From Kibdelosporangium aridum (GTDB taxonomy: Bacteria; Actinomycetota; Actinomycetes; Mycobacteriales; Pseudonocardiaceae), in the NCBI RefSeq assembly GCF_900176515.1, contig NZ_FWXV01000009.1, positions 124,001 to 188,000 of the forward strand: a stretch of 64,000 nucleotides of DNA. The letters run 5' to 3'. A program made the translations under genes and the position numbers. The notes beneath the pieces are model-generated. The model saw nothing but the letters and a program-made list of their open reading frames with translations. It had not been told where the DNA came from and did not search any database. Shown one piece after another: positions 35,850 through 44,800 of this stretch. Every line of letters starts with the position of its first letter. Within the stretch, counting starts at the first letter, position 1.

Positions 35850-37170
35850 GAAAGTCAGCATTGCGGAGGGAAGGGGTGGAGGTTCGGCAGGCGGAGGCCT
35901 TAGGCGCGGACGTCGGTGTTGCCGGGAGTCTCGGCGAGGTATGGGGAGAGGCGGCGAGGTTGCGAGCCGGGTAGAGGCGTGTGGATGTGGCGTGGAAGTT
36001 GGTGTTTGTAGGAATGAGAGCGAGATGTGAGCGCCGTTGAGATAGGCGCGGGACGGGCCTGTTTCGAGCAGGCGGCGCGGAAGTCAGCGTTGCGTGGTGA
36101 GGGATGTGGGCGAGAAAGCGATGTGGAGGTCGGGTGCGGAGGTGGAGGCGTTGGGGCGGGTGTGCGGAAGTGAGCGTGGGCGAGGTGTTTGGGGCCGGTG
36201 TGGAAGTTGGTGTTGTGGAGGCGGAGGTGAGGTGTGGGCGAGGCGTTTGAGGGCGGCGTCGCGGTGGGTGTTGCGGAGAAGTGCGGGCGAAGTGGAATGG
36301 GAGGTGTGTTGGAGAGGTGTGGGCGAAATGGGATTGGGGCGGTATGGAGGTGCGAAGGGATGTGGAGTGCGCGGGCGCGGAGGCAAGTGCGGGAATGAGG
36401 CCTTTGAGGGCGGCGCGGAAGCTGGCGGCGCGGAGGTGCGGGCGAGGTCGGCGGTGGGTGCCGGTGGCCGGGCGGTCTGCGGCGTTGGCGCGGATGCGAA
36501 GCCTTTGGGTCGCGGAAGTCGACCTCGCGGGGTGAGTGGGATCGAGGTTGGGCTGTGTGAAGGCTTTGGTGTGCGTGGAAGTTGGTGTGTAGAGGATGGG
36601 TGAGGTTGGGGTGGAGCGTGTGTGGGGGCTAGGCGCGGGAGCTGAGGTCTTTGGGGCGGTGCAGAGTGTGTCGGCGTCGGTCGCTGGGAACTCGGTGAGG
36701 TGTCGGTAAGAGGGATCGAGGTTGGGCTGGGGCGAAGGCTTGGTGTGGTGTGGAAGTTGGTGTGCACGGAGATATGCGAGAGGTAGGCGTGGACCGGATG
36801 TGGTGTTAGGTGCGGGGACTGAGGTTTTTGGAGCGGCGCAGAAGTGTGTCGGTGTCCGTCGCCGGGGGCTCGGCAAGGTGAGGTGTGGGCGAGTGGGGCC
36901 GAGGTAAAGGGCCGGGGTGGAAGACATTGGGTGTGGTGTGGAGGTTGGGGTGCTGCAGGGATGCTTGCGAGGTGCGAGCGTTGTTGAGGTAGCGGTGGGT
37001 GAGCGCGTTTGTGAGGTGGTGGTGCGGAAGTTGGTACTGCGGAGGGAAGTGGGGGAGTTAGGGCGGAGGGGTGTGGAGGTTAGGTGTGGGACCGGAGGCT
37101 TGAGGTCGGCACCGAGGTTGGTGGCGCGGAGGTTGCGACGCGAAGGTTGGCGGCGTGGAGAAAACCCTTC
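35850..37170. repeat. degenerate repeat array related to the 3' end of lhr, G/T-rich on the plus strand
   Basis: About 1.3 kb of low-complexity sequence, very poor in C and rich in G and T on the plus strand. It contains many degraded copies of the lhr C-terminal coding end. The lhr segment 37386-37424 matches 36398-36436 at 35 of 39 positions without gaps, and 36183-36221 at 28 of 39, where eight of nine lhr cytosines are thymine. Further copies lie near 35849 (reading RNADFRTRFQDL on the minus strand), 36066 and 36241. GTGGAAGTTGGTGT recurs at 35992, 36200, 36569 and 36748. A larger duplication joins about 36633-36777 and 36808-36950. Long open frames here are by-products of the skew. Confidence 0.75.
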
Positions 37171-37175
37171 TCCCA

Positions 37176-37262
37176 AACCGAACCTGGCAACCGAACCCCG
37201 CAACCGAACCTGGCAACCGAACCCCGCAAACCGGCCCCGGCAACCGAACCCCGCAACCGAAC
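37176..37262. repeat. 13-bp tandem repeat
   Basis: About six and a half head-to-tail copies of AACCGAACCCCGC or its variant AACCGAACCTGGC: 37176, 37189, 37202, 37215, a diverged 14-base unit at 37228, then 37242 and a partial at 37255. The first four alternate between the two variants. The skew is opposite to that of the adjoining array (C/A-rich on the plus strand). Confidence 0.85.
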
Positions 37263-37369
37263 GCTACGGGGCGATAGCGCGCCCTGTGCGTTGATGAGTT
37301 CGATCACGGCGTTGTCGTCGTGGTGCGGGCGAGGTCGGTGGTGGGTGGTGGGGCGGGCGGTGTGCGGCG

Positions 37370-40300
37370 TTAGGCGCGGAGGCGGAGGCCTTTGGGGGTG
37401 GCGCGGAAGCCGGCGTCGCGGAGGATGTCGGCGAGGTGGGAGGTGAGGGCGATGTCGCCGTCGGCGCGTTGGACGGCGAGTTGGCCGAGCCAGCCTTCGC
37501 GGACTGCGCGGGAGAGGGCTTCCGCGGCGGCGCGCAATGCCTTGTCATCCTCGGTGAAGGACAGTAGGGATTTTCCGCCGCGTTCGACGTAAAGGGCGGG
37601 TTCGCCGTCGACGAGGACGGCGAGTGCGCCCGCTTTGCGGGCGGGGCGGTGTTTTCCATCGCCGATGGTGTCGGGCCACGGGAGGGCTGCGCCGTACGGT
37701 TGGGCTGGGTCGGCGGCGGCGAGTACCACCGCGCCGACTGGTTCGGGGTCTTTGCCTGCTGCGCGGGAGAGGGCGCGGAGGCGGTCCACTGCGCCGCGGG
37801 CGGCGAACTGCGCTGCGCCAAGGCCTTCCACCACATAGCCGCGGACGACCTGGCCGGATTCCTCCATGGCGCGCAGGACTTTGTAGACGCCGCTGAAGCC
37901 GCCGGTGACGCGTTCGGTGTCAAGGGCGCCGCGCGTCAGGACACCATGGCGTTCAAGGAAAGCCTCGGCACGGGCATGCGCTCGGCGGGTTGGGTCGGGC
38001 TCACGCTCGACTGCGAGCGACCACCGGCCGCCCACGGTGGGCGGGCCTGTTCTGCTGGGCATGGTCGGTCGCTGGGCGCGGATGCGTGCGTAGCGGCCGC
38101 GTGGTGCCGAACGGCGTGGTTTGTGCGTCGCGCCGCGGCCGGAAACCAGGGCGCGCAACGGGTTGAGCGTGTCGTTGGTGACCAGGCCGGCCCACACCAA
38201 GTCCCAGAGGGCGGTGACCACCTCTTGGTCGTCGGTGGAGCCGGTCCGGTCGACCAGTTGCCGGAAGAACAGCGCACCACCGTCCAAAGCGGACAGGATG
38301 GCCTGGTGCACCGGCGAGTCAGGGACGTTGTCCTCCACATCCGGCAACAACAAGTCGGCGACGTCCGTTGGCGCGAGGGCGATCCAGCCATCGCCCCCGG
38401 CCAGCGAACCACTGCCACACCACGTGACCTCGCCTGCCGCGGTGAGCTCGTCGAGCAGAGCAGGAGAGAAGCCTGGCAGCCGTGCCGGCAGGATCAACGA
38501 CTCGAGCGCACTCGCCGGGAGGGGAGTCCCAGCGAGCTGCTCCACCACGGACAACACGTCGTCCGCTGTCGGCGCCGTGCGCAAACGTTTCCCCACGCCG
38601 TGCCAACTTGGTAGAAATCGCCCGAGCGCGGCCTGCTCGACCGGCTCCACTTCAGCCCTGAGCCGCGCCAACGATGCTCGGCGCAACCGACGCAACACCT
38701 CGGCGTCGCAGTATTCGGTGTGCGTGCCGCCTGGTCTCAACTCGCCACGGACGAGCCGGCCGGTACCGGCCAGCCGGTCAAGCACACCTGTCACCACCGC
38801 TGTGCCCAGCCCGAACCTCGCCGCGGCCTCGGCGGCGGGGAACGGACCGTGCGTGCGGGCATAGCGGGCCAGCAGATCGCCGAGCGGGTCGGCGACCGGT
38901 TCGGTGAACGCCTCCGGCACGCCCACCGGAAGCGCCACACCGAGCGCGTCCCGCATCCGGCCGGCATCCTCGATGCCGACGACGCGGTCCGCACCGGCGA
39001 TCCGCACCCTGATCGCCCGGCGCTGGGCGATCAGTTCGGCAAGCCACTCCGGCTTTACACCGCGAGCGGCCGCCTCGTCCACGGTCAGGTCACCCAGGAA
39101 ACGGAGGAGGTCGGCCGCATCCTCCGCGTGCCTGGCGTGCCGGTCCGGGTCCAGCCGTTGCAGTGACCGCTCGACCTCGGCCACCACGTCGGCATCCAGT
39201 AGCTCCCGGATCGCTTCGGAGCCAAGCAGTTCGGCCAACAGGGACGAGTCGAGTGACAAGGCCGCGGCACGCCGTTCGGCCAACGGCGTGTCCAGCTCGT
39301 ACAGGAACATCCCCACATAACCGAACAGCAGGCTACGAGCGAAGGGAGACGCTGTCGGCGTCTCCACATCGACCACACGCACCCGCCGGGCGCGGACGTC
39401 CGTCATCAGCTCACGCAAGCCGTTCAGGTCGTACACGTCCTGCAGGCACTCCCGCATGGCCTCCAGCACCACGGGGAACCGTTCGTACTTCGAAGCCACT
39501 GACAGCAACTGCGCCGCACGCTGGCGTTGCTGCCACAGTGGACTGCGCCGCCGTGGGTCCCGTCGTGGCAGGAGGAGTGATCGGGCGGCGCATTCCCGGA
39601 ACCGGGCCGCGAACAGCGCCGAACCACCCACCTCGGTCACCACGATCTGCTCGATCTCCTCCGGATCGAGCAGGACATCCTCGGCGCTCGCGGTCACCTC
39701 CGCGCCCGAGTCGTCCACGGCGTCCGGCAGCCGCATGACGATCCCGTCGTCGGAGTGCGCCATCTGCGCCTCGATGCCTCGTTGTTCGCGCAGCCGCGCG
39801 GCGATGGCCAACGCCCAGGGTGCGTTGACCTGCGCGCCGAACGGCGAGTGCACGACCAGCCGCCAGTCACCGAGTTCGTCCCGGAACCGCTCGACGAGTA
39901 CCGTCCTGTCATCCGGGATGTGTCTCGTGGCCTGTTTCTGTTCGGCCAGATACATCAGCAGGTTGTCCGTCGCCCATTCGTCCAGACCTGCTGCCGCGGC
40001 TCGCGCCCTGGCCTTTTCGTCTTCCAAAGTGGACAGTTCGCGCAGGAACTTGCCCATCGCCCTGCCGAGTTCCAGCGGGCGTCCGGGAGCGTCGCCCTTC
40101 CAGAACGGCATCCGGGCCGGCTGCCCCGGCGCGGGCAGCACGATCACCCGATCGTGGGTGATGTCCTCGACCCGCCACGCCGACGTGCCGAGCAGGAAAG
40201 TATCGCCGACTCTGGACTCGTAGACCATCTCCTCGTCCAGCTCGCCGACCCGTGACCCCGCGCGCCCGTCACTCGGCGGGGTCATCACGGTGAACAGGCC

Positions 40301-41962
40301 GCGGTCGGGAATAGTGCCGCCGGACGTGACCGCCAGTCGTTGCGCGCCCGGACGGCCACGCAACTCGCCGGTGATCCTGTCCCACGTCACGCGAGGCCGC
40401 AGTTCGCCGAACTCCTCGCTGGGATACCGCCCGGACAGCATGTCCAGCACGGACTCCAAAGCGGACTGCGGCAACGACGCGAAGTTCGCGGCCCGCCGGA
40501 CCACTGTGGACAGCTCGTCGATGGTCCATGCTTCGAGTGCGACCATCGCCACGATGTGCTGCGCTAGTACGTCCAGCGGATTTCGGGGATACCGGACCGC
40601 CTCGATAGCCCCATCGCGCATGCGTTCCGCGACCACAGCGCACGACACGAGGTCGCCGCGGAACTTGGGGAACATCACGCCACGGGACACCGCGCCCACG
40701 TGATGCCCTGCCCGGCCGACACGTTGCAGGCCGGACGCGACCGTCGGCGGCGCCTCGACCTGGATGACGAGATCGACGGCGCCCATGTCGATCCCGAGCT
40801 CCAGTGAGGACGTCGCGACGACGCAGGGGAGCCGACCGGACTTCAGCTCCTCCTCGACGACGGTGCGCTGTTCGCGCGCCATCGAGCCATGGTGCGCCCT
40901 GGCGATCACCGGTGAAGCGCCACCGGCGATCCCCGACTGGCCGATTGCCTCGGCTGGGAAGCGATCCAGCTCCCAGGGCTGCTCTTCCGCGAGCTCATTC
41001 AGTCTGGCGGTGAGTCGTTCGGCGAGCCGCCGGGAATTGGCGAACACGATCGTTGACCGGTGCTGGCGCACCAGGCTGAGGATGCGTTCCTCGACCGCCG
41101 GCCAGATCGACGGCCGCCGGGTGGCGCCGATCTCGCCGGTGATCTCCTCAAGCGTGCCGATCCCGCCCTGAACCGGGAGCTCACCGGTGGGGTCGGGCAC
41201 TTGAGGTGTGTCGATGGCGGTCATGTCCTCGACCGGGACCTGGACGGTGATCTCCACGGTCTTGGCCGACTTCGGCTGGACGACCGTGACCGGGCGACCA
41301 CCGGCGAGGAACGCGCTGACCTCCTCGATGGGCCGGACGGTGGCCGAGAGCCCGATCCGCTGCGCCGGTTTGGGCAACAACGCGTCCAGCCGTTCCAGAG
41401 ACAACGCCATGTGCGCGCCGCGTTTGGTGCCGGTCACCGCGTGCACCTCGTCGACGATGACGGTCTCGATGCCCTTGAGTGACTCCCGCGCGGCCGACGT
41501 GAGCAGGAGGAAAAGGGACTCGGGCGTGGTCACCAGGATGTCCGGAGGGGTCCTGGCGAACGTTCGGCGTTCGTCGGCAGGGGTATCCCCGGTCCGCATG
41601 CCGACGGTGATCGAAGGAGGCGTCAGGCCCAGCCGGTGCGCGGCCTGACGGATGCCGGCCAGCGGGGCCCGCAGGTTGCGCTCGACGTCCACCGCGAGCG
41701 CCTTGAGCGGGGAGATGTACAGGACCCGGCAGCGGTGTTTGGGCTCGCTGGGAGGCGGCTGAACGGCCAGCCGGTCGAGGCCCCAGAGGAAGGCCGCGAG
41801 CGTCTTACCGGATCCGGTTGGCGCCACGACCAGCGCGTGCTCACCGGCGGCAGCCGCACGCCACGCCCCGGCCTGCGCCTGGGTCGGGGCGGCAAAGGCT
41901 CCCGCGAACCAGTCGCGGGTCGCCGGTGAGAAGAGGTCGAGTTCTGCCACGCTGACCATCAT
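37370..41962 (-). CDS. lhr: large ATP-dependent helicase Lhr
   Basis: 3'-to-5' superfamily 2 helicase involved in DNA repair. A 1530-residue protein from ATG at 41962 (MMVSVAELDLF; a second ATG follows at once). Domains: RecA-like 1 with Walker A PTGSGKTLAAFLW (near 50) and DEVHAV (near 170), RecA-like 2 with FANSRRLAERL (near 310) and QRVGRAGHHVG (near 425), then winged-helix and the long Lhr C-terminal domain ending DAGFRATPKGLRLRA. Length is normal for actinobacterial Lhr (about 1500). No ribosome binding site is evident, so it may be leaderless. The 3' end is the apparent source of the downstream repeat array. Confidence 0.95.
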   Translation of the reverse strand: MMVSVAELDLFSPATRDWFAGAFAAPTQAQAGAWRAAAAGEHALVVAPTGSGKTLAAFLWGLDRLAVQPPPSEPKHRCRVLYISPLKALAVDVERNLRAPLAGIRQAAHRLGLTPPSITVGMRTGDTPADERRTFARTPPDILVTTPESLFLLLTSAARESLKGIETVIVDEVHAVTGTKRGAHMALSLERLDALLPKPAQRIGLSATVRPIEEVSAFLAGGRPVTVVQPKSAKTVEITVQVPVEDMTAIDTPQVPDPTGELPVQGGIGTLEEITGEIGATRRPSIWPAVEERILSLVRQHRSTIVFANSRRLAERLTARLNELAEEQPWELDRFPAEAIGQSGIAGGASPVIARAHHGSMAREQRTVVEEELKSGRLPCVVATSSLELGIDMGAVDLVIQVEAPPTVASGLQRVGRAGHHVGAVSRGVMFPKFRGDLVSCAVVAERMRDGAIEAVRYPRNPLDVLAQHIVAMVALEAWTIDELSTVVRRAANFASLPQSALESVLDMLSGRYPSEEFGELRPRVTWDRITGELRGRPGAQRLAVTSGGTIPDRGLFTVMTPPSDGRAGSRVGELDEEMVYESRVGDTFLLGTSAWRVEDITHDRVIVLPAPGQPARMPFWKGDAPGRPLELGRAMGKFLRELSTLEDEKARARAAAAGLDEWATDNLLMYLAEQKQATRHIPDDRTVLVERFRDELGDWRLVVHSPFGAQVNAPWALAIAARLREQRGIEAQMAHSDDGIVMRLPDAVDDSGAEVTASAEDVLLDPEEIEQIVVTEVGGSALFAARFRECAARSLLLPRRDPRRRSPLWQQRQRAAQLLSVASKYERFPVVLEAMRECLQDVYDLNGLRELMTDVRARRVRVVDVETPTASPFARSLLFGYVGMFLYELDTPLAERRAAALSLDSSLLAELLGSEAIRELLDADVVAEVERSLQRLDPDRHARHAEDAADLLRFLGDLTVDEAAARGVKPEWLAELIAQRRAIRVRIAGADRVVGIEDAGRMRDALGVALPVGVPEAFTEPVADPLGDLLARYARTHGPFPAAEAAARFGLGTAVVTGVLDRLAGTGRLVRGELRPGGTHTEYCDAEVLRRLRRASLARLRAEVEPVEQAALGRFLPSWHGVGKRLRTAPTADDVLSVVEQLAGTPLPASALESLILPARLPGFSPALLDELTAAGEVTWCGSGSLAGGDGWIALAPTDVADLLLPDVEDNVPDSPVHQAILSALDGGALFFRQLVDRTGSTDDQEVVTALWDLVWAGLVTNDTLNPLRALVSGRGATHKPRRSAPRGRYARIRAQRPTMPSRTGPPTVGGRWSLAVEREPDPTRRAHARAEAFLERHGVLTRGALDTERVTGGFSGVYKVLRAMEESGQVVRGYVVEGLGAAQFAARGAVDRLRALSRAAGKDPEPVGAVVLAAADPAQPYGAALPWPDTIGDGKHRPARKAGALAVLVDGEPALYVERGGKSLLSFTEDDKALRAAAEALSRAVREGWLGQLAVQRADGDIALTSHLADILRDAGFRATPKGLRLRA

Positions 41963-42139
41963 GCATCGGGGGTCTGACAGTTTTGGATTCGTGCCTTCTG
42001 AGCTGCGGAAAGTCGGCGGGTGGGGTGCGCTGGGGTCCAGCTGTCGGCGGTATCCGATGCGGCGAACGGCAGCGTTGTCGACTATGCGGGACATCTGTAC
42101 GGTTTGGTTCGTTTCTTGTTCTCAAGGGGGTTCTCTTTC

Positions 42140-42610
42140 ATGAATAAGGCAAGGCGTGCTGGTCACGCCGTGCTCACGGCTGTCGCCGGAATGGTGCTCG
42201 CGCTGACGACGCCCATGGCCGCGCAAGCGGCGACGGCAGAGGTAGCACCTGCGGCGTGCCCGCAGCCCGGGCAGCGGGTCAAGACCTCGTCCAGCCCCGC
42301 GATCTACCTGGTGGACCCGGATTTCCAGCTCCGGTCCATTCCGGACGAGGCGACGTACTTCCGGCTGTGGGACAGCTGGAGTTACGTGATCAACGACAGC
42401 GTCCTGTCGTGCTTCACGGATCCCATTCCGTTGTACGACGCCGAACTGGTCAAAGAGCCCGGCGACCCGCGGGTGTACATCTGGGACGCCTACTTCGGGT
42501 TCCGGCACATCGTCGATGCCGAGGTGTTCACGAAGTACGGCTTCTCGTGGCGCAAGGTCACCGAGCGCACATCGGTCGATCCGAACCCGGACAGGCCCTG
42601 GTTCCAGTGA
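42140..42610 (+). CDS. secreted protein with two tandem repeats, unknown function
   Basis: A 156-residue exported protein. The signal peptide (NKARR, then a hydrophobic core) ends with MAAQA|A near residue 31. Two similar units of about 45 residues follow: one with AIYLVDPDFQLRSIPDEATY...SW and one with RVYIWDAYFGFRHIVDAEVF...SW. They share the pattern aromatic-hydrophobic-Asp, Arg-x-Ile, Asp-x-x-x-Phe/Tyr. A pair of Cys (near 40 and 94) may form a disulphide. AAGGGGG lies nine bases before the ATG. I recognise the repeat as one common in secreted Pseudonocardiales proteins but know no function for it. Confidence 0.72.
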   Translation: MNKARRAGHAVLTAVAGMVLALTTPMAAQAATAEVAPAACPQPGQRVKTSSSPAIYLVDPDFQLRSIPDEATYFRLWDSWSYVINDSVLSCFTDPIPLYDAELVKEPGDPRVYIWDAYFGFRHIVDAEVFTKYGFSWRKVTERTSVDPNPDRPWFQ

Positions 42611-42617
42611 CCTGGTG

Positions 42618-42652
42618 GCAGGGTGGGACGCCGCGGCGGCGACTCACCCTGC
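42618..42652. terminator. hairpin terminator after the secreted repeat protein
   Basis: GCAGGGTG (42618-42625) and CACCCTGC (42645-42652) form an 8-bp stem, with CGCCG/CGGCG pairing possible inside the loop. It lies eight bases after the stop. Confidence 0.65.
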
Positions 42653-42729
42653 CCCTGTTCGCCGGTAGCGATTCCGCTACGAGCAGAGAAACGTGACCAT
42701 GGACCGTGGTTCGCGAAAGGCTCAGTGCC

Positions 42730-42865
42730 GTGAGGGTCCTGGTGCTGGGCGCAACTTCGTGTCCTTCCAAGGCAGTCGCGGCAGTGGGGGTCCGCCGCGG
42801 CGGACGAAGCCCAGCACGGGACCTTCATCTCGAGCATCAACGCATACGCGGATGAACGGCTTTGA
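42730..42865 (+). pseudogene. remnant of an NAD-dependent epimerase/dehydratase gene
   Basis: GTG at 42730 opens VRVLVLGATS, the beta1/Gly-loop start typical of extended short-chain dehydrogenases. About 75 bases later a different frame reads GTFISSINAYADE, which matches the beta5 FxSSxNAY segment of the same family and should lie about 100 residues downstream. The two pieces are joined by a deletion and a +1 frame change, and a stop follows at 42863-42865. This is a decayed gene fragment between a terminator and the convergent response regulator. Confidence 0.55.
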
Positions 42866-42879
42866 CCGGCCCATGAAGC

Positions 42880-43551
42880 TCACCCCGGCGGAAGCGGAGG
42901 TCCGGTTACCAGCCCGTTGACGTGCGCGTAGGCCACGGCATGCACCCGGTCACGCAACCCGAGTTTCGACAGCACCCGTGACACGTGGGTTTTCACGGTC
43001 TCGTCGCCCACGTGCAGCTTCGCGGCGATCTCGGCGTTGCTGTACGCCGCCGCCACCAGTTGGAGGACTTCCCGTTCCCGGGCGGTGAGTTGGGCGACTT
43101 CGGGTGGGGTGACCGGTGGGGCGATGCTGACGGCGAATCGCGCGATGAGGCGTTGGGTCACCGAGGGGTCGATCAAGGCGTCGCCGCGTGCGGCCACGCG
43201 GATCGCGGAAATCAACTCTTCGGGTGGTAATGACTTCAGCAGGAAGCCACTGGCTCCGGCGTTCAGCGCACGGTAGACGTATTCGTCGCTGTCGTACGTC
43301 GTCAGCAGGATGACCTTCGTCCGGTTGTTCTGGTCGGACAGGATCGCCTCGGTCGCCCCGAGACCGTCCAATTTGGGCATTCGGATGTCCAGTACCGCGA
43401 CGTCCGGGCGCAGCCGGGCGACTTCGGCGACCGCGGCGCGACCGTCGGCGACTTCGGCGACGCAGTCGAGGTCCGGTTGCGTCTCGAAGATCGCGCGCAT
43501 CCCGGACCGCAGCATGGCGTGGTCGTCGGCCAGCAGCACTCGCAGCGTCAT
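42880..43551 (-). CDS. NarL/FixJ-type response regulator
   Basis: A 223-residue two-domain regulator. The receiver domain (1-120) has the acidic pocket DDH (9-10), phospho-acceptor Asp in VAVLDIRMP (near 55) and Lys in FLLKSL (near 105). The LuxR-type HTH (about 155-215) contains LTAREREVLQLVA and NAEIAAKLHVGDETVKTHVSRVL (in part). It partners with the histidine kinase encoded just upstream; its ATG overlaps the kinase stop by four bases (ATGA). The divergent metal-handling operon is the likely target, inferred only from position. Confidence 0.94.
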   Translation of the reverse strand: MTLRVLLADDHAMLRSGMRAIFETQPDLDCVAEVADGRAAVAEVARLRPDVAVLDIRMPKLDGLGATEAILSDQNNRTKVILLTTYDSDEYVYRALNAGASGFLLKSLPPEELISAIRVAARGDALIDPSVTQRLIARFAVSIAPPVTPPEVAQLTAREREVLQLVAAAYSNAEIAAKLHVGDETVKTHVSRVLSKLGLRDRVHAVAYAHVNGLVTGPPLPPG

Positions 43552-44672
43552 AGTGGGAACCTCACGCTCGTCCGCCAGGTCTCGCCGTCCGGATCGAGTC
43601 CGGCTTGCGTCCGGCCGGCGAACATACCGGCCCGGTTGCGGATTCCTACCAGGCCGCGCCGAACGGTTCCACCCGATTGGCTGCCTGTACCCACCTTGTT
43701 GAGGGAGGTCACGGTCAGCGCATCAGGTTCGTACTCCAACGAGATCAACACACCATCCGAGCCACCATGTCGCAAAGCGTTGGTCAGCATCTCCTGCACG
43801 ATCCGGTACACCGTTATCCCCAGCGACTCCGGGACGTCCCGCTGAGTGCCCGAAACCGCGAGCCGTGCGGGCATACCGGCTGCCTGGATGTTCTCGAACA
43901 GCTCGTCGAGGTTGTCCAGCCCAGGCTGGCTGGCGCCTTCCGAGTTGTCGCCGTGCAGCAGGTCCAGCAGGTGACGCAGGTCGACCATGGCCGCTCGGCT
44001 CGCAGTCTCGACCGACCGCAAGGATCCCTCCAGCTTCACGTTGCCGGCGGGGAGTCCTAGCCGCGCGGCTCCGGCATGCAGGTTGATCGCGCTGACGTGG
44101 TGCACGATCACGTCGTGCAGATCGCGGGCGATCGAGCTGCGTTCCGCCGCGATCGCCCTGGTCACCGCTTCTTGCGCGTCTCGACGCTCCAGTTCCGTGC
44201 GTCGTTCCATTTCCGCGAGGTAAGCGCGGCGAGCGGCGGTGTACCGGCCAACCAGGAACGGCAGGACAGCGGCTTTGATCATCGCGACGACGCCCCACTC
44301 CAGGCTTCGGTCGATGATGGAGCTGCATGCCAGAAGACTCGCTGCGAGAACAACGAGGGAGGCGATCGCGGGCCCGCCGTGCAGCCACGCACCCGCGCGG
44401 TATCCCGCGATCAGAATTCCGGCGTCGTTGGCGGGTGACCAACCGCCCAGCAGAAGCATGGTGATCGGGATGGACGCGTGCGCGAAGGCGATGACACCGG
44501 ACAGACGCGCCGGACCGGCCAACGCGGCGTCGACGGCCAGCGTCATCACGAGCGTCAGCCAGTTCTGCCACGTCTGACAGCCGTGGAGCAGTACGGCCGT
44601 GCCGTCGGCAATCATGCACACGGCGGCGACCAGCCACGACTGGCGTTTCAACGACAACCTGGTGGTGAGCAT
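43548..44672 (-). CDS. membrane histidine kinase (HisKA_3 family)
   Basis: A 374-residue sensor kinase. About five hydrophobic segments make up the first 150 residues with very short loops, so sensing is probably within the membrane. A coiled segment (AYLAEMERRTELERRDAQ) leads to the HisKA_3 phosphorylation site IARDLHDVIVHHVSA (His near 186) and an HATPase domain with the N-box MLTNALRHGG and a glycine-rich GLVGIRNRAGMF. It controls the response regulator it overlaps. Divergent from the four-gene membrane/periplasmic operon by about 130 bases. Confidence 0.93.
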   Translation of the reverse strand: MLTTRLSLKRQSWLVAAVCMIADGTAVLLHGCQTWQNWLTLVMTLAVDAALAGPARLSGVIAFAHASIPITMLLLGGWSPANDAGILIAGYRAGAWLHGGPAIASLVVLAASLLACSSIIDRSLEWGVVAMIKAAVLPFLVGRYTAARRAYLAEMERRTELERRDAQEAVTRAIAAERSSIARDLHDVIVHHVSAINLHAGAARLGLPAGNVKLEGSLRSVETASRAAMVDLRHLLDLLHGDNSEGASQPGLDNLDELFENIQAAGMPARLAVSGTQRDVPESLGITVYRIVQEMLTNALRHGGSDGVLISLEYEPDALTVTSLNKVGTGSQSGGTVRRGLVGIRNRAGMFAGRTQAGLDPDGETWRTSVRFPL

Positions 44673-44691
44673 CGCCTTGGATCCTGCCCCA

Positions 44692-44747
44692 TCCCCTGAC
44701 CTGCGTCCTCCCGCGTCTCGGGGTTGTTCGTCCCCCGTGCAGGGGAT
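44692..44747. promoter_or_regulatory. inverted repeat in the divergent region of the two-component and metal-handling operons
   Basis: ATCCCCTG (44692-44699) and CAGGGGAT (44740-44747) are perfect inverted copies 40 bases apart, in the gap between the kinase start (44672) and the operon start (44801). They may be half-sites for the response regulator. The promoter itself is not confidently placed. Confidence 0.35.
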
Positions 44748-44800
44748 CCGGTTTCCACCGCCGAAGGGACGAATTCGGGCTTCTTGTCCTGGTTGTATCC

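Noticed and set aside
35575..37203. A 542-codon minus-strand frame rich in Pro, Thr, Ser and His across the repeat array
   Set aside because: It is open because the C-poor plus strand contains few stop triplets in that register. The residue pattern follows the DNA repeats rather than a protein, and it runs into the DUF1801 gene out of frame.
37176..37262. CRISPR array
   Set aside because: The units are 13 bp and head-to-tail without spacers, and no cas genes are present.
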